NCBI GenBank assembly: GCA_001916065.1
Contig: MNRS01000018.1
Span: forward strand, 62,001-126,000
Reading direction: 5' to 3'
From: Clostridium sp. 28_17
GTDB taxonomy: Bacteria > Bacillota > Clostridia > TANB77 > CAG-508
DNA length: 64,000 nt
The translations under genes were made by a program, and so were the position numbers. This document shows, in pieces, positions 44,907 through 53,340 of the stretch. Position 1 is the first letter of the stretch. Each line of letters opens with the position of its first letter. The notes beneath the pieces were generated by a model. That model did not search any database. It saw nothing but the letters and a program-made list of their open reading frames with translations, and had not been told where the DNA came from.

Positions 44907-45988
44907 TCTATTGCCTCCATTCCAATTTCAACTGCTTTTTCTATTATTTCTTTTTGCTCTTCAGGAATATTTTCTTCATTTAATTTTGCCAACATTTCTT
45001 TAGCAAATAAACCTTTTAAAGTAGTATCATTTGATAATTTTTCTAAATCATAATTTATTTTTGTTTTATCTTTTATTTTAATAACTTTATCGTTTGAAAT
45101 TAATTTATATAATTCGTATCTGTCAATTTCAAAATTTCTTTTTCCTGTTAAAATTATTTCAATTAAATTATTTTCTTCAAAATTTATTTCATTTATTTTT
45201 TCAATTAATTCTTCTTTTGAAATTATTTCTGTAATATCCAAATCATATAATTTAAATTCAGTTTCATCTAATGGAACAAATTCTAAATTTATTTTTTCTT
45301 TTTCCAATTCTCCGACTATCATTCCATGTTTACCAAGTTCATCAAATCCTAATGAAGCTGTTGACCCCGGATATACAATATTTTGATTTTCTTCTTTATT
45401 ATAATCTAGTTTATGAATATGTCCTAAAGCAACATAGTCAAATCCTTTTTCTTTTAACATCTTTGAAGATAAAGGATTATATTCACTATTTTCTATTGCA
45501 CCACCATCTAGTGTTCCATGAATTACTAATATATTTAATTTATTTTTATCTTCTAATTCAACCTTTTCTATTCCGCAGTTTTTACAATAAAAATCATCAA
45601 ATCCATACCCATAAATATTTGCATCTTCACATTCAATTTTTTCTATTTTTGATGTGAATATTTTTACATTTTCATTCCAATAAAATTTATTATAATATGA
45701 ATTTTTTGTATATGGGTCGTGATTTCCCGGTGATATAAATATTCGTGTTTCTGGAATTTCCTTAAATAAATTATTTATATATTCTATTGTTGATTTTTTT
45801 ATATATTTTTGTTCATATAAATCTCCTGAGATAAATAAGTATTTTATATTATTTTCTTTTATATATTCTGTTACTTTTTTAAATACTTTTCTTTGTTCTA
45901 GTCTTCTTAAGTCTCCTAGTCCATCTTTGTCTGAAAGGTTTACAAATGGACTGTCAAAGTGCATATCTGCTATGTGTATAAATTTCAT
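44903..45988 (-). CDS. YhaO-type DNA exonuclease (SbcD/Mre11-like phosphoesterase)
   Basis: 361 residues. Calcineurin-like phosphoesterase motifs: HIADMHFDSPF, ISGDLYEQ, SPGNHDPYT, IHGTLDGGA (GT in place of the usual GH or GN) and ALGHIHKL. C-terminal capping region to EKAVEIGMEAID. Acts with the ATPase encoded immediately downstream (4-base overlap), as in SbcCD and Mre11-Rad50. AAGGAGAAATAAAA precedes ATG 45988. The second toxin/antisense locus starts just upstream. Confidence 0.9.
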   Translation of the reverse strand: MKFIHIADMHFDSPFVNLSDKDGLGDLRRLEQRKVFKKVTEYIKENNIKYLFISGDLYEQKYIKKSTIEYINNLFKEIPETRIFISPGNHDPYTKNSYYNKFYWNENVKIFTSKIEKIECEDANIYGYGFDDFYCKNCGIEKVELEDKNKLNILVIHGTLDGGAIENSEYNPLSSKMLKEKGFDYVALGHIHKLDYNKEENQNIVYPGSTASLGFDELGKHGMIVGELEKEKINLEFVPLDETEFKLYDLDITEIISKEELIEKINEINFEENNLIEIILTGKRNFEIDRYELYKLISNDKVIKIKDKTKINYDLEKLSNDTTLKGLFAKEMLAKLNEENIPEEQKEIIEKAVEIGMEAID

Positions 45989-46031
45989 TTTTATTTCTCC
46001 TTATTAATATCAGTATTTTTATTTTTGCTAA

Positions 46032-46059
46032 TTGACATTTAAATATAATATGTTATAAT
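46032..46059 (+). promoter_or_regulatory. Promoter of antisense RNA, toxin locus 2
   Basis: Perfect TTGACA at 46032-46037 and TATAAT at 46054-46059, 16-base spacer, no ORF downstream. Confidence 0.8.
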
Positions 46060-46065
46060 ATATAT

Positions 46066-46150
46066 AGGAAATGAAAACCACAAATTGTGGTTGCCACATA
46101 TGAATGTAACAGCACATCTGCCGGTCAAGCAAAGATGTGCTGTTTTATTT
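46066..46150 (+). ncRNA. Putative antitoxin RNA of type I toxin-antitoxin locus 2
   Basis: About 85 nt from the 46032-46059 promoter to the hairpin AGCACATCT/AGATGTGCT (46110-46141) with T run. The 5' part folds as CCACA-AAT-TGTGG, the same stem as in the locus 1 RNA (CCACA-GAT-TGTGG). Convergent with the toxin mRNA and overlapping its 3' end. Role inferred from layout. Confidence 0.65.
46108..46148. terminator. Shared bidirectional terminator of toxin locus 2
   Basis: ACAGCACATCT pairs with AGATGTGCTGT around GCCGGTCAAGCA; T-rich on plus and, read on minus, downstream of the toxin stop. Confidence 0.75.
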
Positions 46151-46250
46151 ATTCCTTATTTGTCCAAATTATGTATATAATTGTTAATAAGGCTACGTTT
46201 ATAGTAAGGGAAATTCCCAATGTATATATTAAAAATAATATAAATTCCAT
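46149..46250 (-). CDS. Putative type I toxin: 33-residue membrane peptide
   Basis: ATG 46250 preceded by GAGGTGG (46256-46262). Product MEFILFLIYTLGISLTINVA, then a second hydrophobic half and the tail IWTNKE: one membrane helix and a short charged end. The mRNA starts near 46326 and its leader folds strongly (CATAGTT-TCT-AACTATG inside CACTTT/AAAGTG) with GCCAC able to cover GGTGG of the ribosome site. Layout, promoter flank (GTTCGCTTG) and leader words (GATAAGCAA, GTGTG) match locus 1 at 6090-6242, but the peptides differ in length and sequence. Confidence 0.6.
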   Translation of the reverse strand: MEFILFLIYTLGISLTINVALLTIIYIIWTNKE

Positions 46251-46332
46251 AAACACCACCTCACTTTCTCATAGTTAGAAACTATGTAGTAAAGTGGCAA
46301 CACACTTGCTTATCTCATTTCCTATACTATCT

Positions 46333-46361
46333 AATATATACCATTTGTTGTTAAAAAACAA
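46333..46361 (-). promoter_or_regulatory. Promoter of toxin mRNA, locus 2
   Basis: TTGTTT (46361-46356) and TATATT (46338-46333) on minus, 17-base spacer. Confidence 0.65.
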
Positions 46362-46443
46362 GCGAACACTTTTAATTTTTTATAAAACTTTTGTTCTTAA
46401 TTTGCAGTCCAATATCTTACTTCTAAAAAGCAATATTTCCTTA

Positions 46444-46486
46444 AAAAAAAATAAAGCCACTCACTTAAAGTAGCCTTATTATATAA
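46444..46486. terminator. Terminator of the virD4-like unit
   Basis: On minus AAGGCTACTT and AGTGGCTTT pair imperfectly and are followed by a long T run. Confidence 0.65.
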
Positions 46487-46489
46487 TTT

Positions 46490-48509
46490 TTATTCATCAT
46501 CATCTAAAGGTCCAAATAATTCATCAAACTTTGCCTCTAATTCTTTTTGCAAATCATATGTATCTTCGTCTTCATCTTGTGGAAGAAGTGGTGCATCTGC
46601 ATCTACATTTGGATTTAATAAACTATCTAAAGTTTCAGTATCTTCTTTGTTCACACTTGTATCATTTTTTATCACTGGAACAGATTCTTTTTTATCTTCA
46701 TCTTCAAATAAGTCATCCAAAGATTCAATATTCAGATTTTCGATTTTCTCTTCTTCGTCTTCTTCTACATAAGGATTATATGGATTATACTTTCTCCATG
46801 TTCCTCTGTCGATTTCGCCTATATCATTATGACTAATTGCATACCTTTGCATTTCTTTATCCATAGGATGTTTGAAATAGTAGAATTTTTTTGCTTTTAC
46901 TGGCTTCAATCCTTTTTCAAAAATTATACATAAATCATTGTCTAATCTTCTTAATTCATCTGGTGTCATAAGTGCTCTAGCCATAATTTGGTCTGATAAA
47001 CTTTTTCCAGTTCTGTGGTTTTGTTTATCTTTATTTATTGAAATATTGTCCCTATCTATTGTTTTTTCTCCCAATTGTTTTGAGAAATATTCAACTGTTT
47101 TAAATGAGTTACTTCCTAAAAATACATGTGTATCACAGTTACCCATGATTGTTTCATATGATTTTTCATATACTGCTTCTAATTGGTCAATATTTTGTAA
47201 AATAACACTAAATGATATTCCTCTACTTCTTGATGTTGATATTTTTTTGTCAAAGTCTGGTATTTTTCCTATATTTGCAAACTCGTCAAGTATAAAGTAT
47301 GTTCTTTCTTTTAACCTTCCACCATTTTGGTCTGCATAATCATATAATTGTTGTATCATTTGTGAAAAGAATATTGTAAGCAAGAAGTCATATGCAGTAT
47401 GTGTATCTGATGATATTACATACACCGCTGTTTTTTTGCTTCCTATTTCTTCAAAATTAATTGTATCTGTTGATGTCAATTCTGCTATTTCTTTTGAGTC
47501 AAATTTACCTAATTTTGATTGCAAAGAACTTAGAATAGAGCCATATGTTTTTTCTGGCGCTATTTCTATAGATTTGTAATACATTCTTGCAGGATGGTCA
47601 TATGGTAATTGGCTCATTAAATCTGAAAGTAAGTTACTTCCACCATTTTTATTTGCAGCCCTTACTAATTCCGCACAACTTGCTAAGTTTTGCTCTTCTT
47701 CTGGTCTTGTTGCTATTAAATAATATATTAATGCTTTTAACAACATTTCTGCCATATCGTCCCAGTATGGGTCTGAACCACTATCTGTTTTTTGTCCTTT
47801 TACTATTGTATTTGCAATAACATCAACATCAAGTTCTGAAGCAATATGCATTAATGGGTTATAACCATCACTATATTGAGGTCTTACCAAGTTTAATACT
47901 TTGATGTCATACCCCTGCTCTTTTAAATATCCTGCAGTTGTATCATAAAGTTCACCTTTAGGGTCTGTAAATACATATGACCCCAAGCATTGATGTGCAT
48001 TTGGTATTGAGTATGATGCAGATTTACCAGATCCTGATCCGTCCAACTACAAGGACATTTACATTTCCACGTTTATCAAGTGGTAAATAATTATTTTCTG
48101 CAAGTATTATTCCATGATTTCTACTTAATATTTGATATTGTTCTCCTCTTTGACTCCAATCACTTGAACCATGTTCAATATCTGTGTATCTATTTTTAGG
48201 AGCAGATTTTGCAAATCCTATAAAATAAATTACTACATATATTAATGAAAATCCAAGCAATGTTGATACAAAATTATGTCCTGCACCTTCTGCAAATATT
48301 CCTGATATGGTTGCAAATGGATTAGTTATATTTATTGGCAATCTATCTATAAATGTTGACATTGATATTTTGCCTGCATCTGTTGTTGCTTGGAATGTTG
48401 TATATGAAAATGGCGCAACAAATACTATGACTAATACGAGCCATAGTATTACACATATTATAAAACTTTTTTTATTTTTTCTTATTGCTCCCTCTATTTT
48501 GTAATTCAT
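46490..48509 (-). pseudogene. VirD4/TraG-type coupling protein, frameshifted in the Walker A loop
   Basis: Type IV secretion coupling ATPase. Start ATG 48509 (AGGTGATTTTA upstream). Residues 1-150 give two membrane helices (about 16-34 and 83-100) and the pre-Walker region ending GNVNVLVVG; then the frame is lost and stops at 48004-48024. The other frame continues DGSGSGKSASYSIPNAH, YVFTDPKGELYD (conserved strand), YFILDEFANIGKIPDF (Walker B) and TSRSRGISFSVILQNIDQL to the stop at 46490. Deleting one base at about 48041 (GGA-C-GGATCA) rebuilds VVGGSGSGKS. So a one-base insertion is the only defect seen. The acidic C-terminus (about 80 residues) is variable. It marks a conjugative-element remnant. 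It could be a true pseudogene, a sequencing error or, less likely, a programmed shift. Confidence 0.85.
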
Positions 48510-48537
48510 TAAAATCACCTACAATTCTTTGGTATTT

Positions 48538-48867
48538 CTATCTTTCGCTTTGTTCTAATCCTCTTTGTTGTGCTTGTTCTGCTAATATAGATTTATGTAA
48601 TTTTCTACGATCTTTATTTGCACTAATTTTCATAATTTCTCCAGTTGGTAATTGTCTTTTTCCATCTGAATTAACTATATGATTTTCAGTTTTAGAATCG
48701 ATTACTGGTACATCTGCTCTAACAATTTCAAGTTCTCCACTTGCTTTAATTTTTGTTGCATCACCATTTTTTTGATCCTTGTCTAATTTATTTGTAATTG
48801 GTGAAATCGCCATTACTGCAATCTCAGTATTCGCTCCCTCTATATTTTTTTCTGGACTTACGTTCAT
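48538..48867 (-). CDS. Unknown small protein of the conjugation remnant
   Basis: 109 residues, no recognised family. Polar, no membrane segment, with a basic C-terminal helix (NKDRRKLHKSILAEQAQQRGLEQSER). AAGGGAGGAAGTTAA precedes ATG 48867. It lies 28 bp upstream of virD4 and 13 bp downstream of another unknown gene, all on minus and under the promoter at 49466-49494. Location suggests an accessory role on the mobile element. Confidence 0.65.
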   Translation of the reverse strand: MNVSPEKNIEGANTEIAVMAISPITNKLDKDQKNGDATKIKASGELEIVRADVPVIDSKTENHIVNSDGKRQLPTGEIMKISANKDRRKLHKSILAEQAQQRGLEQSER

Positions 48868-48880
48868 TTAACTTCCTCCC

Positions 48881-49402
48881 TTAATTTTCTTTTTTGTCCC
48901 TGATTTCAAAGGCAAAATAAGATTTATATGGTTTTAATTTGCATTTACCTTTAACTTCATTTGTTTTTTCATCAAAATAAAGCGTAGGTTTTACTTCTTC
49001 TGTAGTCTCAGGGTCTATTATACAAATAGGCCTTTTTAAATTTGGTGTATATTTAAAATCTTTAACTTCTTTTTCTTCTTCTGAATATATACTATCACAT
49101 TTTAGTGGCATTGGCTTTTTACTTATTGAAATTTTATCATCTGCCATTATTGCAGTATTAACAACAACTTTATCTTTTGCAAAAGATAAAATCAATAATT
49201 CATCTTCATATGTTGGAAAATCTACATAAAAAGTTTTTCTTTTCATGTTACCTCTTAGTTCTTCAGTATAATCAAGTCTATCCACCGTATATTTTGGATA
49301 TTCTTTTGTTAAGTCCTTTGGAGTTTTATTTATTTGATATATAACAGTATTTACTCCTTCTGGATCAGTTATACTAAAATGTTTTCCTTGCCATGTTTCC
49401 AT
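48881..49402 (-). CDS. Unknown protein, first gene of the virD4 operon
   Basis: 173 residues, no recognised family. Soluble, beta-rich, acidic, no signal peptide. METWQGKHFSITDPEGVNTV at the start, two motifs rich in Asp/Glu, and a C-terminal KPYKSYFAFEIRDKKEN. GAGGTGTAAATTAT precedes ATG 49402. Followed by the 109-residue gene and the VirD4-like pseudogene. Confidence 0.65.
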   Translation of the reverse strand: METWQGKHFSITDPEGVNTVIYQINKTPKDLTKEYPKYTVDRLDYTEELRGNMKRKTFYVDFPTYEDELLILSFAKDKVVVNTAIMADDKISISKKPMPLKCDSIYSEEEKEVKDFKYTPNLKRPICIIDPETTEEVKPTLYFDEKTNEVKGKCKLKPYKSYFAFEIRDKKEN

Positions 49403-49465
49403 ATAATTTACACCTCGTTTCTATGTACAATCCATAGTTTATCTTTTGTTGAACCACTATCTTCA

Positions 49466-49494
49466 ATTATAGCCAATTTCAAGGCTTTTGTCAA
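49466..49494 (-). promoter_or_regulatory. Promoter of the virD4-type operon
   Basis: TTGACA (49494-49489) and TATAAT (49471-49466) on minus, 17-base spacer, perfect consensus. Confidence 0.85.
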
Positions 49495-49561
49495 TAGTTT
49501 TGCTTGATTATGTAAAGTTTTCAACTATGTTTTACATATTTAATACATTTTTTTATATTTT

Positions 49562-50422
49562 TTATTCTTTTCTTGGATCAAATGTTGACATATCTTTTAG
49601 TTTTTCGAACATCTCTTGTTCATCTAGTTCCAATTTTTTAGGAACCATTATTTTTACTTCTGCAACTAAATCTCCTCTACCACCTTTTCCATTTTTGTAG
49701 CCTTTACTTGGTATTCTAATTTTTTCCCCACTTTGTATTCCCTGTGGTATATATACTTTTGTTTCTCCATCAATTGTTCTTACATTTACTCTAGTTCCTA
49801 ACGCTGCCTCCCATGGTGATAATTTTAAATCTGTACATAAATCACTTCCATATAATTTAAAAACATTATTATCTTCGATGTTGATTTTTATAAGTAAATC
49901 TCCATTTTTACCGCCGTTTATGCCTTTTTTACCTTGACCAATCAATCTGATTTTTTCACCATTTCTTATTCCTTCTGGTATTTTGACTTCAAATGTTTTC
50001 ATTTTTCCTTCTATTGTTCTTAATGAAATCTTTTTTTCCAAACCATAAAATGCGTCTTCTAGACTTACCTGAATTTCTGTATCTATGTTTTCGCCTTTTA
50101 TTGGTTCTTTTTTATTTACTATTTCTTCTTTGTCTATATCACCCAAAAACATACTAAATATATTTTTTCCTTTGAATTTTTGATAGTTTTTTGCATTTGT
50201 TCTTGAATTCCATATTCTATCGTATTTTCTTTTTGATGCTGGTGCTGAAAGTGTTCTGTATGCTTCGTTTATGTCTTTTATTTTTTCTTCTGCTAAACTG
50301 TCCCCTACATTTACATCTGGATGATTTCTTTTTACTGCTGCTCTATATGCTGCTTTTATTTCTTCTATTGAAACTCGGCTTGTTTCTAGTCCAAGTATTT
50401 TATAATAATCTTTGTATTTCAT
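49562..50422 (-). CDS. DnaJ-family co-chaperone (CbpA-like)
   Basis: 286 residues. N-terminal J domain (about 1-75) with YYKILGLE, the HPD motif in VKRNHPDVNVG and YRTLSAPASKRKYD. No zinc-finger domain. C-terminal substrate-binding domains: VSLEDAFYGLEKKI, VKIPEGIRNGEKIRLIGQG, GDLLIKI, LSPWEAALGTRVNV and GGRGDLVAEV. This is the CbpA arrangement, a DnaK co-chaperone. GGGGGAGGATGTTAA precedes ATG 50422. dnaK is not in the window. Confidence 0.9.
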   Translation of the reverse strand: MKYKDYYKILGLETSRVSIEEIKAAYRAAVKRNHPDVNVGDSLAEEKIKDINEAYRTLSAPASKRKYDRIWNSRTNAKNYQKFKGKNIFSMFLGDIDKEEIVNKKEPIKGENIDTEIQVSLEDAFYGLEKKISLRTIEGKMKTFEVKIPEGIRNGEKIRLIGQGKKGINGGKNGDLLIKINIEDNNVFKLYGSDLCTDLKLSPWEAALGTRVNVRTIDGETKVYIPQGIQSGEKIRIPSKGYKNGKGGRGDLVAEVKIMVPKKLELDEQEMFEKLKDMSTFDPRKE

Positions 50423-50467
50423 TTAACATCCTCCCCCGAGATTAGGTAGGTTTATTATACCACAATT

Positions 50468-50497
50468 TGAAAAAAAATCCATAGATTTTATGGACTT
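50468..50497 (-). terminator. Terminator of ddl
   Basis: On minus TCCATA and TATGGA pair around AAATC, followed by TTTTTTTT, 70 bp after the ddl stop. Confidence 0.7.
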
Positions 50498-50559
50498 TTT
50501 TTATTATTTTTTATGGACCTGTTACAATTCACAGTCTATAAACTATAACACTTATTTTA

Positions 50560-51597
50560 TTATTTTTCAAATGCTAATTCTATAACTTTATCTAATAAAT
50601 CTGAGTACCCGATTCCAACTTGTTCAAAAAGTTTTGGATACATACTAATACTTGTAAAACCAGGCAAAGTATTAATCTCATTTATAAAAATTTTATCAGT
50701 TCCATTCTCAATAAAGAAATCAACCCTTGACAACCCTTTACCATCAATTGCTTTAAAAGCCTTTACAGCCAATTTTCTAATCTCATCAGATTTTTCAGTT
50801 GATATATCTGCAGGTATCAAAGTTTTAGACTCTTGATTTTTATATTTAGCATCATAACTATAAAACACGTCTGCAGCCTTAATTTCACCAACACATGAAC
50901 ATTGGACATCTTCATTTCCAAGAACTGCACACTCAACCTCTCTACCATCAATACCTTCTTCAATTAATATTTTTTTATCATATTTTGCAGCCTCTAATAT
51001 TGCTTCCTCTAACTCTTTTTCATTGTTTACCTTACTAATTCCTACACTTGAACCGGAATTTGATGGCTTAACAAACATTGGAAATTTCAAGTTTTTTATT
51101 GTTAATTTTACAACTTTTTTTATATCAATTACCTGTTCATCAAAATTTTCTTTTACATATATAAATTTATCATTGAATTTTCTTATATACACATATTTTG
51201 CTTGATTTATTCCTGCTTTGTCAAAAATAATTTTTGTATATACTTTATCCATTCCAACACTTGAAGCCAATACCCCACATCCAACATATGGGATTTTTAA
51301 TAGTTCAAATAATCCTTGTATTGTTCCATCTTCACCATATAAGCCATGTAAAACTGGGAAAATGACGTCCATTTGTTTTAAATATTCAAATACATTTTCT
51401 ATTGGTGCCTTTTCTTCAATTTTTATTTGACCTTCTTTTGGCATTTGAATTTGAAACCATTTTCCATTTTCATCTATAAATATTGGATAAATTTCATATT
51501 TTTCTTTATTTAAATTTTTTATCACTGATGCTCCTGATACACAAGATACTTTGTTTTCAGTAGACATTCCTCCAAAAATTACGCCTAATTTTTTCAT
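50560..51597 (-). CDS. ddl: D-alanine--D-alanine ligase
   Basis: 345 residues from ATG 51597 (MKKLGVIFGGMSTEN), placed by GAAGGTAATAGT; a longer frame from 51642 has no ribosome site. ATP-grasp ligase: VFPVLHGLYGEDGTIQG, PYVGCGVLASSVGMDK, FVKPSNSGSSVGISKV, EGIDGREVECAVLG, SRVDFFIENG and NEINTLPGFTSISMYP. The SYDAKY segment has Tyr where D-lactate-type ligases have Phe, so ordinary D-Ala-D-Ala specificity is expected and no vancomycin-type change. Downstream of murF, as usual. The gene lies between two inverted copies of an end-like motif (50521-50542 and 51645-51667). Confidence 0.94.
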   Translation of the reverse strand: MKKLGVIFGGMSTENKVSCVSGASVIKNLNKEKYEIYPIFIDENGKWFQIQMPKEGQIKIEEKAPIENVFEYLKQMDVIFPVLHGLYGEDGTIQGLFELLKIPYVGCGVLASSVGMDKVYTKIIFDKAGINQAKYVYIRKFNDKFIYVKENFDEQVIDIKKVVKLTIKNLKFPMFVKPSNSGSSVGISKVNNEKELEEAILEAAKYDKKILIEEGIDGREVECAVLGNEDVQCSCVGEIKAADVFYSYDAKYKNQESKTLIPADISTEKSDEIRKLAVKAFKAIDGKGLSRVDFFIENGTDKIFINEINTLPGFTSISMYPKLFEQVGIGYSDLLDKVIELAFEK

Positions 51598-51697
51598 ACT
51601 ATTACCTTCTTTTATTAAATTATTATTACAATTCATAAACAATTATTTTATGGATAGTGAACCGTAACAACTTATTCTATGTTCGATTGTCATTAAA

Positions 51698-53074
51698 TTA
51701 TTTTAATAAGTTTTCTACAATATTAAAGAATTTCATTCCATTTGATGCTTTAAATAAAATACTATCCCCACTTTGCCAATTATCTTTTACAAATTTTTCA
51801 ACTTGTTCTCTATTTTCAAAATAGTGAACATTCTCATTTTTCATGCCTTCTTTTTCTGCACTTTCAACTATATATTTAGCATTTTCACCACAGCAAACAA
51901 GAATATCAATTTTATTTTTAGCAACTTCTGTTCCAACTTTTTCGTGCAATTTTTTTGAATATTCTCCAAGTTCAAACATATCACCTAAAACTGCTATTTT
52001 TCTTTTTGAATTTAAACCTTGCAAATATTTTAATGATGCTTGCATTGATTCAAAACTTGCATTATAACTGTCATTTATAATAGTTACACCATTTTTAAGT
52101 TCTGTTATATCCATTCTTTTTTTAGTTAATTCAAATGTTTCAATTCCATTTTTTATTTGATCTTTGCTTAATCCCATTAACATCCCAACAGTTGCTGCAC
52201 ATATTGCATTATATACAAAGTGAATTCCTCCAACGGGAACTTTTACTTTGAATTTTTCACCTTTTATATTGCATACAAATTCACTATCATTTTCGTTTAA
52301 AACAATGTCTTCTGCTTTTACTTCTGAATCATTTTCAATTCCATATGTATGTATTTCTACATCTTTATTATCCATATAATATTTATGTAATAAGTCATTG
52401 TCATTATTTATAACCAAAACTTTTTTGTCCATTCCTTCTAGTATTTCGAGTTTTGCTTTTAGAATGTTTTCTCTTGAACCTAGATTTCCAATATGTGATG
52501 TTCCTATGTTTGTAATTACTGCTATTGTAGGCTTTGCGATTTTTGTTAGTTTACTTATTTCTCCAAAATGATTCATTCCCATTTCTATAACTGCTGCTTC
52601 TTGGTCTTTTAAATTAAACATTGTAAATGGTAGTCCTATTTCATTGTTGTTATTTCCTTGTGTTTTTAAAGTTTTGTATTTTTGTGATATTACATTTGCT
52701 ACAATGTCTTTGGTACTTGTTTTCCCAACACTTCCAGTTACTCCAACCATTTTGAAGTTTTTTCCCATTGATATTCTTTTGTATGTTGCTATGTCTGCAA
52801 GTGCTTGTATTGTGTCTTTTACTTCTATTATGTTTTGATTTTTGTTTAGGTTTTCTTTTGAAAAGTCTATTCCTTGTATTATTACTGCTTCTGCTCCTGA
52901 TTCAAATGCTTTTTTCCATAGTGTGTTTCCGTCAAAGTTTTCTCCTTTTATTCCTATGTATGTGTCTCCTTTTTTTATTGTTCTTGTGTCTTTGCAGAAT
53001 TCTTGTATTTCTTTTTCTTCGTCTCCTTGTATTAGTTTTCCCTTTGTTGCTTGTATTATTTCTTTTATTTTCAT
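51698..53074 (-). CDS. murF: UDP-MurNAc-tripeptide--D-Ala-D-Ala ligase
   Basis: 458 residues. Mur ligase signatures: ATP loop TGSVGKTSTKDIV, GNNNNEIGLPFT, EMGMNHFGEISKL, NIGTSHIGNLGS, NDSYNASFESMQASL and AVLGDMFELG. Adds the D-Ala-D-Ala dipeptide made by the ddl product encoded 100 bp downstream to the cell wall precursor. GGAAAGGAAGAGGAAAA precedes ATG 53074. Full length for the family. Confidence 0.96.
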   Translation of the reverse strand: MKIKEIIQATKGKLIQGDEEKEIQEFCKDTRTIKKGDTYIGIKGENFDGNTLWKKAFESGAEAVIIQGIDFSKENLNKNQNIIEVKDTIQALADIATYKRISMGKNFKMVGVTGSVGKTSTKDIVANVISQKYKTLKTQGNNNNEIGLPFTMFNLKDQEAAVIEMGMNHFGEISKLTKIAKPTIAVITNIGTSHIGNLGSRENILKAKLEILEGMDKKVLVINNDNDLLHKYYMDNKDVEIHTYGIENDSEVKAEDIVLNENDSEFVCNIKGEKFKVKVPVGGIHFVYNAICAATVGMLMGLSKDQIKNGIETFELTKKRMDITELKNGVTIINDSYNASFESMQASLKYLQGLNSKRKIAVLGDMFELGEYSKKLHEKVGTEVAKNKIDILVCCGENAKYIVESAEKEGMKNENVHYFENREQVEKFVKDNWQSGDSILFKASNGMKFFNIVENLLK

Positions 53075-53209
53075 TTTTCCTCTTCCTTTCCTTTTGCAAC
53101 TTTAGTTAGAAAAGAATTAAATTTTTAAAATCTTTTATTTTTCTTGATAGATTATATGCTTTTTTTGCTTTTTTTGCAATTGTTTTTGAGATAATTTTTA
53201 TTATGAAAA

Positions 53210-53340
53210 ATAGACTGAAATTTTTCTATTTTCAGTCTAAACTCTATTTTTTATCATCCCCCAAAAATTAAAATTTTCAGTAAATTTGTTCGCACACAAA
53301 AATTTATAAAATAAACTTTCTGTGCAATGTAATTTATTAT
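53210..53340. repeat. Repeat family 2, 5' part
   Basis: AAATTTTTCTATTTTCAG ... AAAATTAAAATTTTCAG hairpin, then AAATTTGTTCGCACACAAAA and ATAAAATAAACTTTCTGTGC, matching the copy after mecA; the terminal GGAAAGTT module is missing. Ends at the abiEii stop. Confidence 0.75.
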
